Positions 44,124-55,278 of a stretch of DNA of 64,000 nucleotides are shown here, piece after piece. The notes under the pieces were generated by a model. That model was not told the DNA's origin. It ran no database searches and was given only the letters and a program-made list of their open reading frames with translations. Within the stretch, counting starts at the first letter, position 1. Every line of letters begins with the position of its first letter. This stretch comes from JAWKJY01 sp041393535 (GTDB lineage: Bacteria; Actinomycetota; Thermoleophilia; Gaiellales; Gaiellaceae). The translations under genes were made by a program, and so were the position numbers. The stretch lies in the NCBI GenBank assembly GCA_041393535.1, contig JAWKJY010000012.1:53216-117215 (forward strand), given 5' to 3'.

Positions 44124-45652
44124 GGAGCGGCGTCCTCCGCGAGCAGCCGATCGCGCAGCTCGCGGCGGAGCACCTTGCCGTAGGCGTTCTTGGGCAACGC
44201 GTCGAGCAGCTCGACCCGCTTCGGCTTCTTGAAGCTCGCCAGGTGGTCGCGGCAGAACGCGATCAGCTCGTCGGCCGTGGGGCTGGCACCGGCCGCGGGG
44301 ACGACGCAGGCGACGACGTTCTCGCCCCACTCGGGATCCGGCAGCCCGAAGACGATCGCCTCGCCGACACCCGGATGCTGGACGAGCACCTCCTCGACCT
44401 CCCGCGGGTAGATGTTCGAGCCGCCCGAGATGATCATGTCGTTCTTGCGATCCAGGAGGAACAGGCGGCCGCGCTCGTCGAGCCGGCCGATGTCGCCCGT
44501 GTGCAGCCACCCCTCGCGCAGCGAGCGCGAGGTCGCCTCCTCGTTGCGCCAGTAGCCGCGCATGACGACGTCGCCGCGGACGGCGACCTCCCCCGTCTCG
44601 CCCGGCGCGACGTCGCGCCCGTCCTCGTCGACGATCCGGATCTCGACGTCCGTCCGCGCGATCCCGGTCGACGCGAGCGCCTCGGCGTCGTCCGGGTCGT
44701 GATCCTCGCGGCGCAGGGCGGAGATCGTCATCGGCGCCTCGCCCTGGCCGTAGATCTGGACGAACACCTGCCCGAAGCGGGCGAGCGCGCGGCGGATCGT
44801 GTCGACGTGCATCGGCGCGCCGCCGTAGACGACGCAGCGCAGCGCGCTCGTGTCGGCGGGCGGCGCGTCGAGCAGCCGGACGATCATCGTCGGCGCGAGG
44901 AACGCGATCACGCTCACCCGCTCGCGCTCGAGCAGGCCGACGACCTCGGCGGGGTCGAAGCCGGCTCCCGCGTAGAGGAGGTTGTCCGCGCCGCGCGCGA
45001 GCGATGCCAGCAGGTAGAGGCCGCAGCCGTGCGAGAGCGGCGCCGCGTGCAGGACGACGTCCTCGCGGTCGAACGCGACGACGTCCGCGAGCGTGTTCAT
45101 CGTCATCGCGACGAGGTTGCGGTGCGTCAGCATCGCACCCTTCGGGAAGCCGGTCGTGCCCGACGTGTAGAAGAGCCAGGCGAGATCGTCGGGCGCGACC
45201 TCGGCGTCGGCGAGCCCGTCGCCTGCCGCGGCCAGGACGGACGCGAACGCCTCACCGGGCCCGCCGTCGCCGACGCGGACGAGCACCTGGACGGGCGACT
45301 CGGCGAGCGCCTGCTCGACGGCCTCGGCCTCCTCCCCGCCGAGCACGAGGGCACGCGCCTCGGCGTTCGCGAGCACGTAGGCGAGCTCGCGGGCGTGCAG
45401 CTTGACGTTGACGGGGACGACGCACCCGCCCGCGCGCATCACCGCGAGCAGCGCGACCGCGTACTCCGGCCGGTTCCGCATGAAGATCGCGACGCGGTCG
45501 CCGTGCCCGACGCCGCGCCCGACGAGTCCGGCGGCGGTTCGCGAGACGAGGTCGTCCAGCTCGCCGTAGGTCAGGCTCGCGTCGCCCCAGCGCAGGGCGG
45601 GCCGGTCGCGGTACGCGACCGCGGCCTTCGAGAGGAGCCGCGCGACGTTCAC
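44120..45652 (-). CDS. AMP-dependent acyl-CoA synthetase/ligase
   Basis: A 510-residue ANL-superfamily enzyme. Key motifs: WLFYTSGTTGFPKGAMLTHRN (P-loop), IYGQGEAPMTIS (A5), GWLHTGDIGRLDERGRLFLLDRKNDMIISGG (A7-A8 hinge) and PKNAYGKVLRREL (catalytic Lys, A10). It activates a carboxylic acid, probably a fatty or aryl acid, to its CoA thioester via an acyl-AMP. GTG start. It overlaps the start of the PHP gene by four bases (ATGA). Confidence 0.93.
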   Translation of the reverse strand: MNVARLLSKAAVAYRDRPALRWGDASLTYGELDDLVSRTAAGLVGRGVGHGDRVAIFMRNRPEYAVALLAVMRAGGCVVPVNVKLHARELAYVLANAEARALVLGGEEAEAVEQALAESPVQVLVRVGDGGPGEAFASVLAAAGDGLADAEVAPDDLAWLFYTSGTTGFPKGAMLTHRNLVAMTMNTLADVVAFDREDVVLHAAPLSHGCGLYLLASLARGADNLLYAGAGFDPAEVVGLLERERVSVIAFLAPTMIVRLLDAPPADTSALRCVVYGGAPMHVDTIRRALARFGQVFVQIYGQGEAPMTISALRREDHDPDDAEALASTGIARTDVEIRIVDEDGRDVAPGETGEVAVRGDVVMRGYWRNEEATSRSLREGWLHTGDIGRLDERGRLFLLDRKNDMIISGGSNIYPREVEEVLVQHPGVGEAIVFGLPDPEWGENVVACVVPAAGASPTADELIAFCRDHLASFKKPKRVELLDALPKNAYGKVLRRELRDRLLAEDAAP

Positions 45653-45700
45653 GGGCCGGCAGCCTACCGCTCGCGCCCTCGGTCGCGTAGCCTTCGGCCC

Positions 45701-46576
45701 GTGCGGATCGAGCGACTCGCAGACGGCCTGGTCTTCCCCGAGGGGCCGGCCGTGCTCGACGACGGCCGCGTCGCCTTCACCGAGGTGAACGCGAGCCGGA
45801 TCTCGATCTGGGAGCCCGGCGATGGCGTGCGCGCGCTGGCGGACACCGGCGGCGGCCCCAACGCCTGCTGCGCCGGCTCCGACGGCTGCCTCTACGTGAC
45901 CCAGAACCGCGGGCTCGTCGGCGGCTGGAGCGCCGAGCGCGTCATGCCGGGCTCGATCCAGCGGGTGTCGCTCGAGGACGGCAGCGTCGAGATCCTCGTC
46001 ACCGAGGTCGACGGCGTGCCGCTGCGCCAGCCGAACGACCTCGCCTTCGGTCCCGACGGTCGACTCTACTTCACCGATCCCGGCTCGTTCGACCTCGACG
46101 CCAGGCCAGATCCCGGGCGGATCCTCGCGCTCGGCCCGGGCGGAAAGGGGGAGGTCGTCGCCGAGCTCGACGCGACCTACCCGAACGGGATCGCCGTCGA
46201 GCCGGACGGCTCGCTCGTCTGGGCCGAGTCGTACCCGCGCCGCCTCGTGCGCCGCCGGCCCGACGGGACGACCGAGACGCTGCCCGCGCTCGACCGCGAG
46301 GACGCGATCCCGGACGGCCTGGCGATCGGCGGCGACGGGACGATCTACGTCGCCGTCCTCTTCGCCGGCGGCATCCGGATGCTCGGGCCGGACGGGACAG
46401 ACCGCGGCACGCTGCCGGTCGGCGCGATCGACTCGAACTGCACCTTCGGCGGCCGGTGGCTCTACGTGACCGACTTCGGCTCGAACCCCGTCGCCGAGGT
46501 GCTGGAGCCCGCCGGCGTGCTCTGGCGCGTCGTGCTCGACGAGCCGGGTCAGCTGCCCTTCCGCGGCGCCCTCTAG
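45701..46576 (+). CDS. SMP-30/gluconolactonase family protein
   Basis: A 291-residue six-bladed propeller: LVFPEGPAVLDDGRVAFTEV (metal Glu), RQPNDLAFGPDGRLYFTDPG (metal Asn), TYPNGIAVEPDGSLVWAESYPRRL, and DGLAIGGDGTIYVA (metal Asp). Hydrolyses a sugar or other lactone. GTG start with TAGCCT seven bases upstream, hence leaderless. Divergent from the acyl-CoA ligase; its stop overlaps that of ispD. Confidence 0.9.
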   Translation: MRIERLADGLVFPEGPAVLDDGRVAFTEVNASRISIWEPGDGVRALADTGGGPNACCAGSDGCLYVTQNRGLVGGWSAERVMPGSIQRVSLEDGSVEILVTEVDGVPLRQPNDLAFGPDGRLYFTDPGSFDLDARPDPGRILALGPGGKGEVVAELDATYPNGIAVEPDGSLVWAESYPRRLVRRRPDGTTETLPALDREDAIPDGLAIGGDGTIYVAVLFAGGIRMLGPDGTDRGTLPVGAIDSNCTFGGRWLYVTDFGSNPVAEVLEPAGVLWRVVLDEPGQLPFRGAL

Positions 46577-47334
46577 CCGTCGCCCGGCGGCTCGTCGTCG
46601 TCCTCCCAGGCCTCGTCGTCGTCCCCGCTCCAGTCGGGCTCGTCGACGTCGCGGCCCTGGGCGCGCAGGATCGCCCTCGCGCGCTCCAGGTCGTCGGGCG
46701 TCGTCACCTTCAGGAGCTGGGGATCGCCGTCGACGACGCGGACGCGGCAGCCCGCCGCCTCCAGCACGGAGGCGCAGTCCGTGGCGGCCGGGTCGGCGGA
46801 GGCGAGGGCGCGCCGGAAGGTCGACGCGACGAACCCCTGCGGCGTCTGGACGGCGCGGAGCGCGCTGCGGTCGACCGTCTCCACGATCGCCCCGCCCGCG
46901 TCGACGCGCTTGATCGTGTCTGCGACCGAGAGGCCCGGCACGGCCCCGTCGTAGCCGTCGCCGAGCCCGAGCACGACCCGCTCGATCACCGCGTCCGAGA
47001 GGAACGGCCGGGCCGCGTCGTGCACGAGGATCACCGCCGCCTCGTCGGGCACCTCGGCGACGCCGAGCCGGACGGACTCGGCCCGCGTCGCGCCGCCGAC
47101 CACCGCCGCGGCGACCTTCCCGAGGCCGAGCTCCTCCGCGAGCAGGATCGTGGGCTCCTCCCACTCGTCCGGGCAGACGACGACGATCCCCTCGATCCAC
47201 TCGGACTCGTCGAGCCGCTCGAGGCTCTCGGCGAGCAGCGGCCGACCGGTGAGGCGCACGAACGCCTTCGGCAGCTCGTGCCCGAGGCGCTCGCCCTTCC
47301 CGGCGGCGACGACGACGGCCCAGACTCCGCTCAC
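46573..47334 (-). CDS. ispD: 2-C-methyl-D-erythritol 4-phosphate cytidylyltransferase
   Basis: A 253-residue MEP-pathway enzyme. AVVVAAGKGERLGHELPKAF binds CTP, VLVHDAARPFLS the substrate, and VQTPQGF and TDCASVLEAAG are conserved. The C-terminal 25 residues are an unusual acidic tail (DDDEAWEDDDEPPGDG) beyond the standard fold. GTG start; TACGCT lies eight bases upstream, so although carD is upstream on the same strand, ispD seems to have its own leaderless promoter after the carD terminator. Confidence 0.94.
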   Translation of the reverse strand: MSGVWAVVVAAGKGERLGHELPKAFVRLTGRPLLAESLERLDESEWIEGIVVVCPDEWEEPTILLAEELGLGKVAAAVVGGATRAESVRLGVAEVPDEAAVILVHDAARPFLSDAVIERVVLGLGDGYDGAVPGLSVADTIKRVDAGGAIVETVDRSALRAVQTPQGFVASTFRRALASADPAATDCASVLEAAGCRVRVVDGDPQLLKVTTPDDLERARAILRAQGRDVDEPDWSGDDDEAWEDDDEPPGDG

Positions 47335-47380
47335 GGCCGCGAAGCGTAGAGAACCGCGGCGCGCAGCGACCCCGGAACGA

Positions 47381-47406
47381 CGAGGGCCACCTCGCGGTGG
47401 CCCTCG
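47381..47406 (-). terminator. hairpin terminator after carD
   Basis: A perfect 10-bp stem (47381-47390 with 47397-47406) and 6-nt loop, 21 bp after the carD stop. On the minus strand it is followed by TCGTTCCGGGGTCG. Confidence 0.8.
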
Positions 47407-47427
47407 AACATCGGCTGTCCCTGGGTC

Positions 47428-47937
47428 TCAGACGGGCGCGCCGGCGCCCGCGACGGCGAAGCTCACCAGCACCTCGTCGAGCCACGCGCCGGCCTCGTCC
47501 TCGTCCATGGCCTTCGCGTACATCAGCTCGCTCGCGAGGATCTTCTTCGCCTTCACGAACATCTGCTTCTCACCCGTGGACAGGCCCTTCTCGTGCTCTC
47601 GCAGCGAGAGGTTCCGCACGACCTCGGCAAGCTCGAAGATATCCCCGGTCTTCATCTTGTCGCGGTTGTACTTGAAGCGGCGGTTCCAGTTCTTGGGCAT
47701 CGCCGTGCCGTCCCCGTTGAGGACCTCCAGGACCCGCTCCACCATCTCCTCGTCGATGACCTTCCGCAGCCCGACGCGCTCCGCGTTGTTCGCGGGCACC
47801 TGGACGGTCATGTCGTTGTGGAGGATGCGGATCGTGAGGTACTCGTGCGCTTCCCCGAGCACGGTCTTCGACTCCTTGCCGATGACCGTGCCAGCGCCGT
47901 GGTGGGGGTAGACGACCTTATCGCCGACGTCGAACAA
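47428..47937 (-). CDS. carD: CarD family RNA polymerase-binding regulator
   Basis: A 169-residue protein. FDVGDKVVYPHHGAGTVIGKE opens the RNA-polymerase-interacting Tudor-like domain; the C-terminal helical part (KNWNRRFKYNRDKMKTGDIFELAEVVRNL...LSTGEKQMFVKAKKILASEL) binds DNA near the -10. CarD stabilises open complexes, especially at rRNA promoters. The start is a TTG with AGGAGGAGGG upstream. Confidence 0.96.
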   Translation of the reverse strand: MFDVGDKVVYPHHGAGTVIGKESKTVLGEAHEYLTIRILHNDMTVQVPANNAERVGLRKVIDEEMVERVLEVLNGDGTAMPKNWNRRFKYNRDKMKTGDIFELAEVVRNLSLREHEKGLSTGEKQMFVKAKKILASELMYAKAMDEDEAGAWLDEVLVSFAVAGAGAPV

Positions 47938-47985
47938 GCTCCCTCCTCCTCACAGCGATCTCGCGCGGCGACCGCGCGCGGTGCG

Positions 47986-47991
47986 ATTCTA
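47986..47991 (-). promoter_or_regulatory. predicted carD -10 box
   Basis: TAGAAT on the minus strand, about 50 bp before the carD start codon, in the AT-richer stretch between carD and the AlkZ-like gene. The matching -35 is weak. CarD thus seems to have a real 5' leader with a ribosome site, unlike the leaderless genes around it. Confidence 0.45.
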
Positions 47992-48029
47992 TCGCGGCTT
48001 CGGTTTTCGTGCGGCCAGGAAAATCGCTT

Positions 48030-49197
48030 TCAGCAGCACGTTTCGGCGACGACCGCACGTACGAGGGCGGGCGAGCTCGCCGGTCGGGGGCGACCTCGAT
48101 CCGGCCGAGACCGAGCCAGCCGGCGAGCAGGCGCAGCCCGCCGCGAGCCCGCCGCGGTCTCGGCGGGCGCGCCGGGCTCCACGTGGGCCGCGCGCACGAG
48201 CAGGGCGCCGGCCTGGCGGTCGGCCTTCAGGTCGACCCGGGCGACGAGCCGGTCGCCGAGCAGGAAGGGCAGCACGTAGTAGCCGTGGACCCGCTGCGGC
48301 GCGGGCACGTAGATCTCGATCCGGTAGCGGAAGCCGAACAGCCGCTCGACGCGGTCGCGCTCCCAGACGAGCGAGTCGAACGGCGACAGGAGCGCGCGGC
48401 CCGGACGCGCCGCGGCACCGCGGCCTGCGGGTGCAGGTAGGCGGGCTCGCGCCACCCTCGACCCGCACGGGCAGGAGCTCGCCGGCCTCGACGAGGTCGG
48501 CGAGCAGAGGACGCGCACGGGGCGGGCGCTGCCGGTGGTAGTCGACCAGGTCACCCGCGGTCGCGATCCCGAGCGCGCGCGCCGCCCCGAGCAGGAGCTC
48601 CTGCCGGGCGTCGTCCTCCGCGGGCGTCGGCGCGGCCAGCGCGGCGGGGGGCAGCACGCGCTCCGGCAGGTCGTAGAGCCGCGCGAAGTCGCTCGGCCGG
48701 CGGCGGGCGGCCAGCCGCCCCGACCAGAAGAGCAGCTCGAGCGCGCGCTTGAGGTCGTCCCAGTCCCACCACGGGCCCTTCGGCCGCTCCCGCGGCGCGA
48801 GGTCGCGCGCCGTCACGGCCCCACGCTCGGCGACGAGTCGGTAGGCCTGCTCGACCAGCTCGGGGCGCTCGCGTGCGACGCGCACGAGCCCACTCCACGC
48901 CTCCCCCCGCTGCGCCGCCTCCATCCGCCAGCGCAGCAGGCGGTGATCGGCCGCCGGGAGGAGGCTCGCCTCGTGGCCCCAGTACTCGAACAGCTCGCCC
49001 CGGGCCGCGAGGCGCGGCAGGAGGTCGCGCGGGTGCGGGCCCAGCCGCGCGAAGAGCGGCAGCTCCTGCGAGCGGACGAGCACGTTGACCGAATCGATCT
49101 GGATCAGGCGGATCCGGTCGAAGACGCCGCGCACGTGGCGGGCGTCGACCCGGCCGGTCGGGCGCGGGCGTGCCAGGCCCTGGGCCGCGACCGCCAT
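48030..49197 (-). pseudogene. AlkZ/YcaQ-like winged-helix DNA glycosylase, frame broken
   Basis: The N-terminal 250 residues (MAVAAQGLARPRPTGR...LIQIDSVNVLVRSQELPLFARLGPHP..., FEYWGHEASLLP, WRMEA) match the HTH_42/AlkZ-like family, with the QxD active-site motif. Homology then moves through other frames at about 48440 (WREPAYLHPQAAVPRR), 48390 (ALLSPFDSLVWERDRVERLFGF) and 48130 (ELRLLAGWLGLGRIEVAP). The conserved SLAEARRMA lies upstream of the ATG at 49197, so the true start is unclear too. Restored protein about 400 residues; it would excise bulky or crosslinked bases. Confidence 0.75.
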
Positions 49198-49234
49198 CCG
49201 ACGCGCCTCGGCGAGCGAGACGTCGGCGCGGACG

Positions 49235-50320
49235 CTAGAGCTGGAGGTAGCGGTCGACGAGGTTGTGCTCCTGCAGGCGCCGGAGCCCCTCGCGGATCTC
49301 CCGGGCACGCACCGAGCCGACCCCGTCGACCGACTCGAGGTCGCGGTGGCTCGCCCGGATGATCGCGTCGAGCGAGCCGAGGTCGTCCACCACGTGGCGG
49401 ATGACGCCCTCCGGGATGCGCGGGATCCGCGAGAGGACGCGGAAGCCGCGCGGCGCGACCGCCGTGTCGAGGGGGCTCGAGTCACCCGAGTAGCCGAGCA
49501 GCGCGGCGAGGTCCTCCAGCTCGAGCAGGCGCGTGTGCGGCAGGTCGGCGAGCCGCTCGAGCACCGTCGCCGCGTGCCCGGGCTGCTGGTCGGCCTCGTA
49601 GTCGTAGACGATCGCCGCCTTCTCGCGAGGCACGCCTTCCATCAGGTCGTCGAGCTGCATCCGGATCAGGCGGCCCTCCTCGCCGAGCTCGGTGCAGTTG
49701 CGCTGGATCTCCTCGGCCATGCGCGTCGTCATCTCGGCGCGCTGGAGGACGAGCAGCACGTCGTCGAGCGTGACGGCGCCCTGGAACTCGAGCGCGGTCA
49801 ACCGCGTCAGCCCCTGGTCGAGGCGCTGGCGGTACGTCTCGAGCGTCGCGAGCGCCTGGTTCGTGCGCCCGAGGACGTCCGAGATCTCGCCGAGCTGGTA
49901 GCGGACGTCGCCGACGAAGATCGTGACGGTCTCGCGCTGCTGGGAGATGGAGACGACGAGGGCGTCGGTCTGCTTCGCGACGCGCTCGGCGGTTCGGTGC
50001 CGCGTACCCGTCTCCGACGAGGGGATCGACGGGTCGGGCATCAGCTGGACGTTCGCGTACACGAGGCGCGAGACGGTCGAGTTGACGATGATCGCCCCGT
50101 CCATCTTCGCCAGCTCGTACAGGTGCTGGGAGGAGAAGGGCAGGTCGAGTCGCATCCCGCCGGAGAAGAGGAACGCGAGCCGGCTCGGCTCGCCGATGAC
50201 GAGCAGGGCGCCGTGCTTGGCCCGGATGATGTCGTCGATCCCCGCACGCAGGGGCGTGCCCGGCGCAACCTGCTTCAGCGCGTTGACGAGCAGCTTGTCC
50301 TTGCGGGGATCGGGGCGCAT
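49235..50320 (-). CDS. disA: DNA integrity scanning protein, diadenylate cyclase
   Basis: A 361-residue DisA. The DAC domain has KMDGAIIV (DGA motif) and SSETGTRHRTAERVAKQ (RHR motif), which make c-di-AMP from two ATP. A helical spine and C-terminal helix-hairpin-helix (RASHRDLESVDGVGSVRAREIREGL) bind branched DNA. The ATG at 50320 (MRPDPRKDKLLVNALKQVAPGTPL) matches the usual family start and has AGGA upstream; an in-frame GTG at 50374 would add 18 unconserved residues. Confidence 0.95.
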   Translation of the reverse strand: MRPDPRKDKLLVNALKQVAPGTPLRAGIDDIIRAKHGALLVIGEPSRLAFLFSGGMRLDLPFSSQHLYELAKMDGAIIVNSTVSRLVYANVQLMPDPSIPSSETGTRHRTAERVAKQTDALVVSISQQRETVTIFVGDVRYQLGEISDVLGRTNQALATLETYRQRLDQGLTRLTALEFQGAVTLDDVLLVLQRAEMTTRMAEEIQRNCTELGEEGRLIRMQLDDLMEGVPREKAAIVYDYEADQQPGHAATVLERLADLPHTRLLELEDLAALLGYSGDSSPLDTAVAPRGFRVLSRIPRIPEGVIRHVVDDLGSLDAIIRASHRDLESVDGVGSVRAREIREGLRRLQEHNLVDRYLQL

Positions 50321-50553
50321 CGGTTCCTGCGCAGCCGCCGACGGCGGGCGGGCCGCGCCAGGGGATTGTGCCACGTCTCCGGACGCCGCTCACGACGATC
50401 GTGCGAGGGCGCACGCAGTCCCGGGAGCGCCGCAGTCGGCGCGTCTCGATCACCGATGCACCGCCTGCCCACACGGACGCGGCTCGAGGCGCACGAGCGG
50501 CGCCGTGGCCGCTCGACGCCGGTGCACCAGCCGCACGCCCGTCGGGCGCCGGG

Positions 50554-51924
50554 TCAGCGCGGCGGCGCCTCCTCCCCGCTCGCGAGCGCGACGCCGATCG
50601 CCTCGCGCAGCGAGCCCGCGCGCGTCACGCGGATCGTCGCCTTCGCGTCGGTCGCCTCGCTGACGATCGCCTCGGCGAGGCCGAGCTTCGCGCACTCCGC
50701 GAGACGGCGCTCCGCCTGCGACGCGGGGCGCAGCCGTCCGGTCAGGCCGACCTCCGCGAAGCACGCGATCCGCGGCCGGACGACCGTGCGGCGGGCGGCC
50801 GAGGCGATCGCCAGCGCGATCCCGAGGTCGGCGCCGGGCTCGTCGATCCGGACGCCGCCGGCGACGTTGACGTAGACGTCGGCCTGGCCGAGCCCGAGCC
50901 CGGCGTGGCGGCCCAGCACCGCGACGATCATCGACAGACGCTTGGGGTCGACGCCGGTGCCGACCCGGCGCGGCATCGCGAGGTCGGTCTGCGCGACGAG
51001 CGCCTGGATCTCGAGCAGGAGCGGCCGCGTCCCCTCGAGCGCGCACGTGACCACCGAGCCCGGCTGATCGGGCTCGCCGCGGCCGAACACCTCGGACGGG
51101 TCGGCCACGCCGACCAGCCCCTCGCTCGTCATCTCGAAGACGCCGAGCTCGTTCGTCGAGCCGAAGCGGTTCTTCACCGCGCGCAGGACGCGGTGCGAGC
51201 GGTAGCGGTCGCCCTCGAAGTGGAGCACGCAGTCGACCAGGTGCTCCAACACCCGCGGGCCCGCGACGGCGCCGTCCTTCGTCACGTGACCGACCAGGAA
51301 GAGGGCGATCCCCTGCTCCTTCGCGAGCCGCAGCAGCCGCCCGGTCGCCTCCCGCACCTGCGCGACCGAGCCGGGCGCGGAGCCGAGGTCAGGCTGGTAG
51401 AGCGTCTGCACGGAGTCGATCACGCAGACCTCGGGGGCCTCCGCCTCGAGGGTCGCGACGATCGTGTCGAGGTTCGTCTCGGCCAGGACGTTCACGCGCC
51501 CCGCCCCGCCGAGCCGGTCGGCGCGGAGCTTCACCTGGGCCGCGGACTCCTCGCCCGTGACGAGGACGACCTTGCGCGACTCGCCCATCGCGCGCAGCGC
51601 CATCAGCAGGAGCGTCGACTTGCCGATCCCCGGGTCGCCAGAGACGAGCACGAGCGAGGACGGGACGAGGCCGCCGCCGAGGACGCGGTCGAGCTCCGGG
51701 ACGCCCGTCGGCATGCGCTCCGCCTCGGCCGGCTCGATGTCCGCGAGCGGCAGGAGCCCGCGTGCCTCGGCCGGGACCGCGGCGAGGCGACCCCGCTTCG
51801 CCTCGGGGACGATCCGCTCCTCGACGAGGGTGCCCCACGAGCCGCAGGCCGAGCAGCGCCCGAGCCACTTCGGCGACGTGTAGCCGCACTCGGAGCACAC
51901 GTGCTGGACTGCTGCCTTCGCCAC
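50554..51924 (-). CDS. radA: DNA repair protein RadA
   Basis: A 456-residue RadA/Sms. An N-terminal C4 zinc finger (CSECGYTSPKWLGRCSACGSW), RecA-like ATPase with GDPGIGKSTLLL, the RadA-specific KNRFGSTNELGVFEM motif, and a C-terminal Lon-protease-like domain. It drives branch migration in recombinational repair. The GTG start has TAGACT only six bases upstream, so the mRNA is leaderless, and its promoter carries the three 11-bp-spaced repeats seen also in elements A, B and D. Confidence 0.96.
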   Translation of the reverse strand: MAKAAVQHVCSECGYTSPKWLGRCSACGSWGTLVEERIVPEAKRGRLAAVPAEARGLLPLADIEPAEAERMPTGVPELDRVLGGGLVPSSLVLVSGDPGIGKSTLLLMALRAMGESRKVVLVTGEESAAQVKLRADRLGGAGRVNVLAETNLDTIVATLEAEAPEVCVIDSVQTLYQPDLGSAPGSVAQVREATGRLLRLAKEQGIALFLVGHVTKDGAVAGPRVLEHLVDCVLHFEGDRYRSHRVLRAVKNRFGSTNELGVFEMTSEGLVGVADPSEVFGRGEPDQPGSVVTCALEGTRPLLLEIQALVAQTDLAMPRRVGTGVDPKRLSMIVAVLGRHAGLGLGQADVYVNVAGGVRIDEPGADLGIALAIASAARRTVVRPRIACFAEVGLTGRLRPASQAERRLAECAKLGLAEAIVSEATDAKATIRVTRAGSLREAIGVALASGEEAPPR

Positions 51925-51930
51925 CTCCCC

Positions 51931-51986
51931 AGTCTACGAGCGGGCCTGGACGCAACCCGTCACGGGACCGTGCCGATCGTGTCACG
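51931..51986 (-). promoter_or_regulatory. element E: radA promoter with three 11-bp-phased half-sites
   Basis: On the minus strand CGTGAC (51981-51986), CGGCAC (51970-51975) and CGTGAC (51959-51964) are exactly 11 bp apart. The last C begins the -35 hexamer CGGGTT (51954-51959), followed by 17 bp and TAGACT (51931-51936), six bases before the radA GTG. The geometry is identical to elements A, B and D. One-turn phasing next to the -35 suggests an activator contacting polymerase from one face. Confidence 0.65.
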
Positions 51987-52005
51987 GGAGTGCGACGATG
52001 TCTCC

Positions 52006-52446
52006 ATGGCTCCTGTGGAGAGCGTTGCGCCCACGCAACCCGATGCTGCGCCGCGCTTCGCCTCGCGCAGGGCCGGCCGACTGCGCCCGCGCTGGATCGG
52101 CGGGATGCCCGCGCGGGCGTTCGTCGACGACCGTGCGACCGGCGCGACGCTCGGGGTGCGCCACGCGGTCGCAGCGCCCCGGATCGCCGCGCTCCTCCAG
52201 GCCGAGGCGGAGGGGCGAGGCCCGCACCTCCCCGCACCGACGCCGCTGGTCGACCGCTACGCGGTCGCGCTGCGCAGCGGCCCCGGGCAGTCGACCTGGC
52301 TCGTGACGCAACGCTTCGCCCGCGGTGTCGACGCGATCGCCGCGACGGCCGATCCGGAGCTCGCGCGCCGGGCCGCCGAGCTCCTGAACCGCGTCGATCC
52401 GTACCGCCCGATCCGGAGCGGCGGCGGCGGCGTGGGCTGGTTCTGA
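52006..52446 (+). CDS. hypothetical protein
   Basis: A 146-residue basic protein in the gap between radA and clpC, on the opposite strand. Third-position G/C bias is that of a real gene and the frame ends just before a bidirectional hairpin. The central part (LLQAEAEGRGPHLPAPTPLVDRYAVALRSGPGQSTWLVTQRFARGVDAIA) is well composed, but I do not recognise a family. An ATG at 52105 is an alternative start. An overlapping minus-strand frame has poorer codon bias. Confidence 0.5.
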   Translation: MAPVESVAPTQPDAAPRFASRRAGRLRPRWIGGMPARAFVDDRATGATLGVRHAVAAPRIAALLQAEAEGRGPHLPAPTPLVDRYAVALRSGPGQSTWLVTQRFARGVDAIAATADPELARRAAELLNRVDPYRPIRSGGGGVGWF

Positions 52447-52495
52447 GCACCACGGCCACCGGGACGCGGGGCCAGCCACTCCGGGGCCGAGACGA

Positions 52496-52522
52496 CGGAG
52501 GGCCGGCTGAGCCGGCCCTCCG
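52496..52522. terminator. bidirectional hairpin terminator
   Basis: A perfect 12-bp stem with a 3-nt loop between the convergent hypothetical gene and clpC, 25 bp beyond the clpC stop. Confidence 0.8.
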
Positions 52523-52546
52523 TTCGAACGTCGCTGTCGGGCCGCG

Positions 52547-55054
<2,508 letters not shown>

Positions 55055-55278
55055 GGCTCCTACCCCTTCTCTCCGCTCTCGGGCCTGGGCTCCAATGGTA
55101 CCCGAACCCCTTCAGGGCTCCCGGGGACGGGTGCCCCCCTTATCGACCGTCTGGCGCGGCGCTACACATCCGCGACGGACGAGCTGCCCGGCCTCCGTCG
55201 CCCCCGCCCCTCCAACTGTAGACACCGCACCCGTCGGTGCCGAGCGGCCCCGGCCGGATGGCGCGGTAGGCTCGTGCC

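Noticed and set aside
51982..52479. Minus-strand open frame over the radA-clpC gap
   Set aside because: Codon bias is poorer than that of the plus-strand frame 52006-52446, and it would run through the terminator at 52496 and the radA promoter region.
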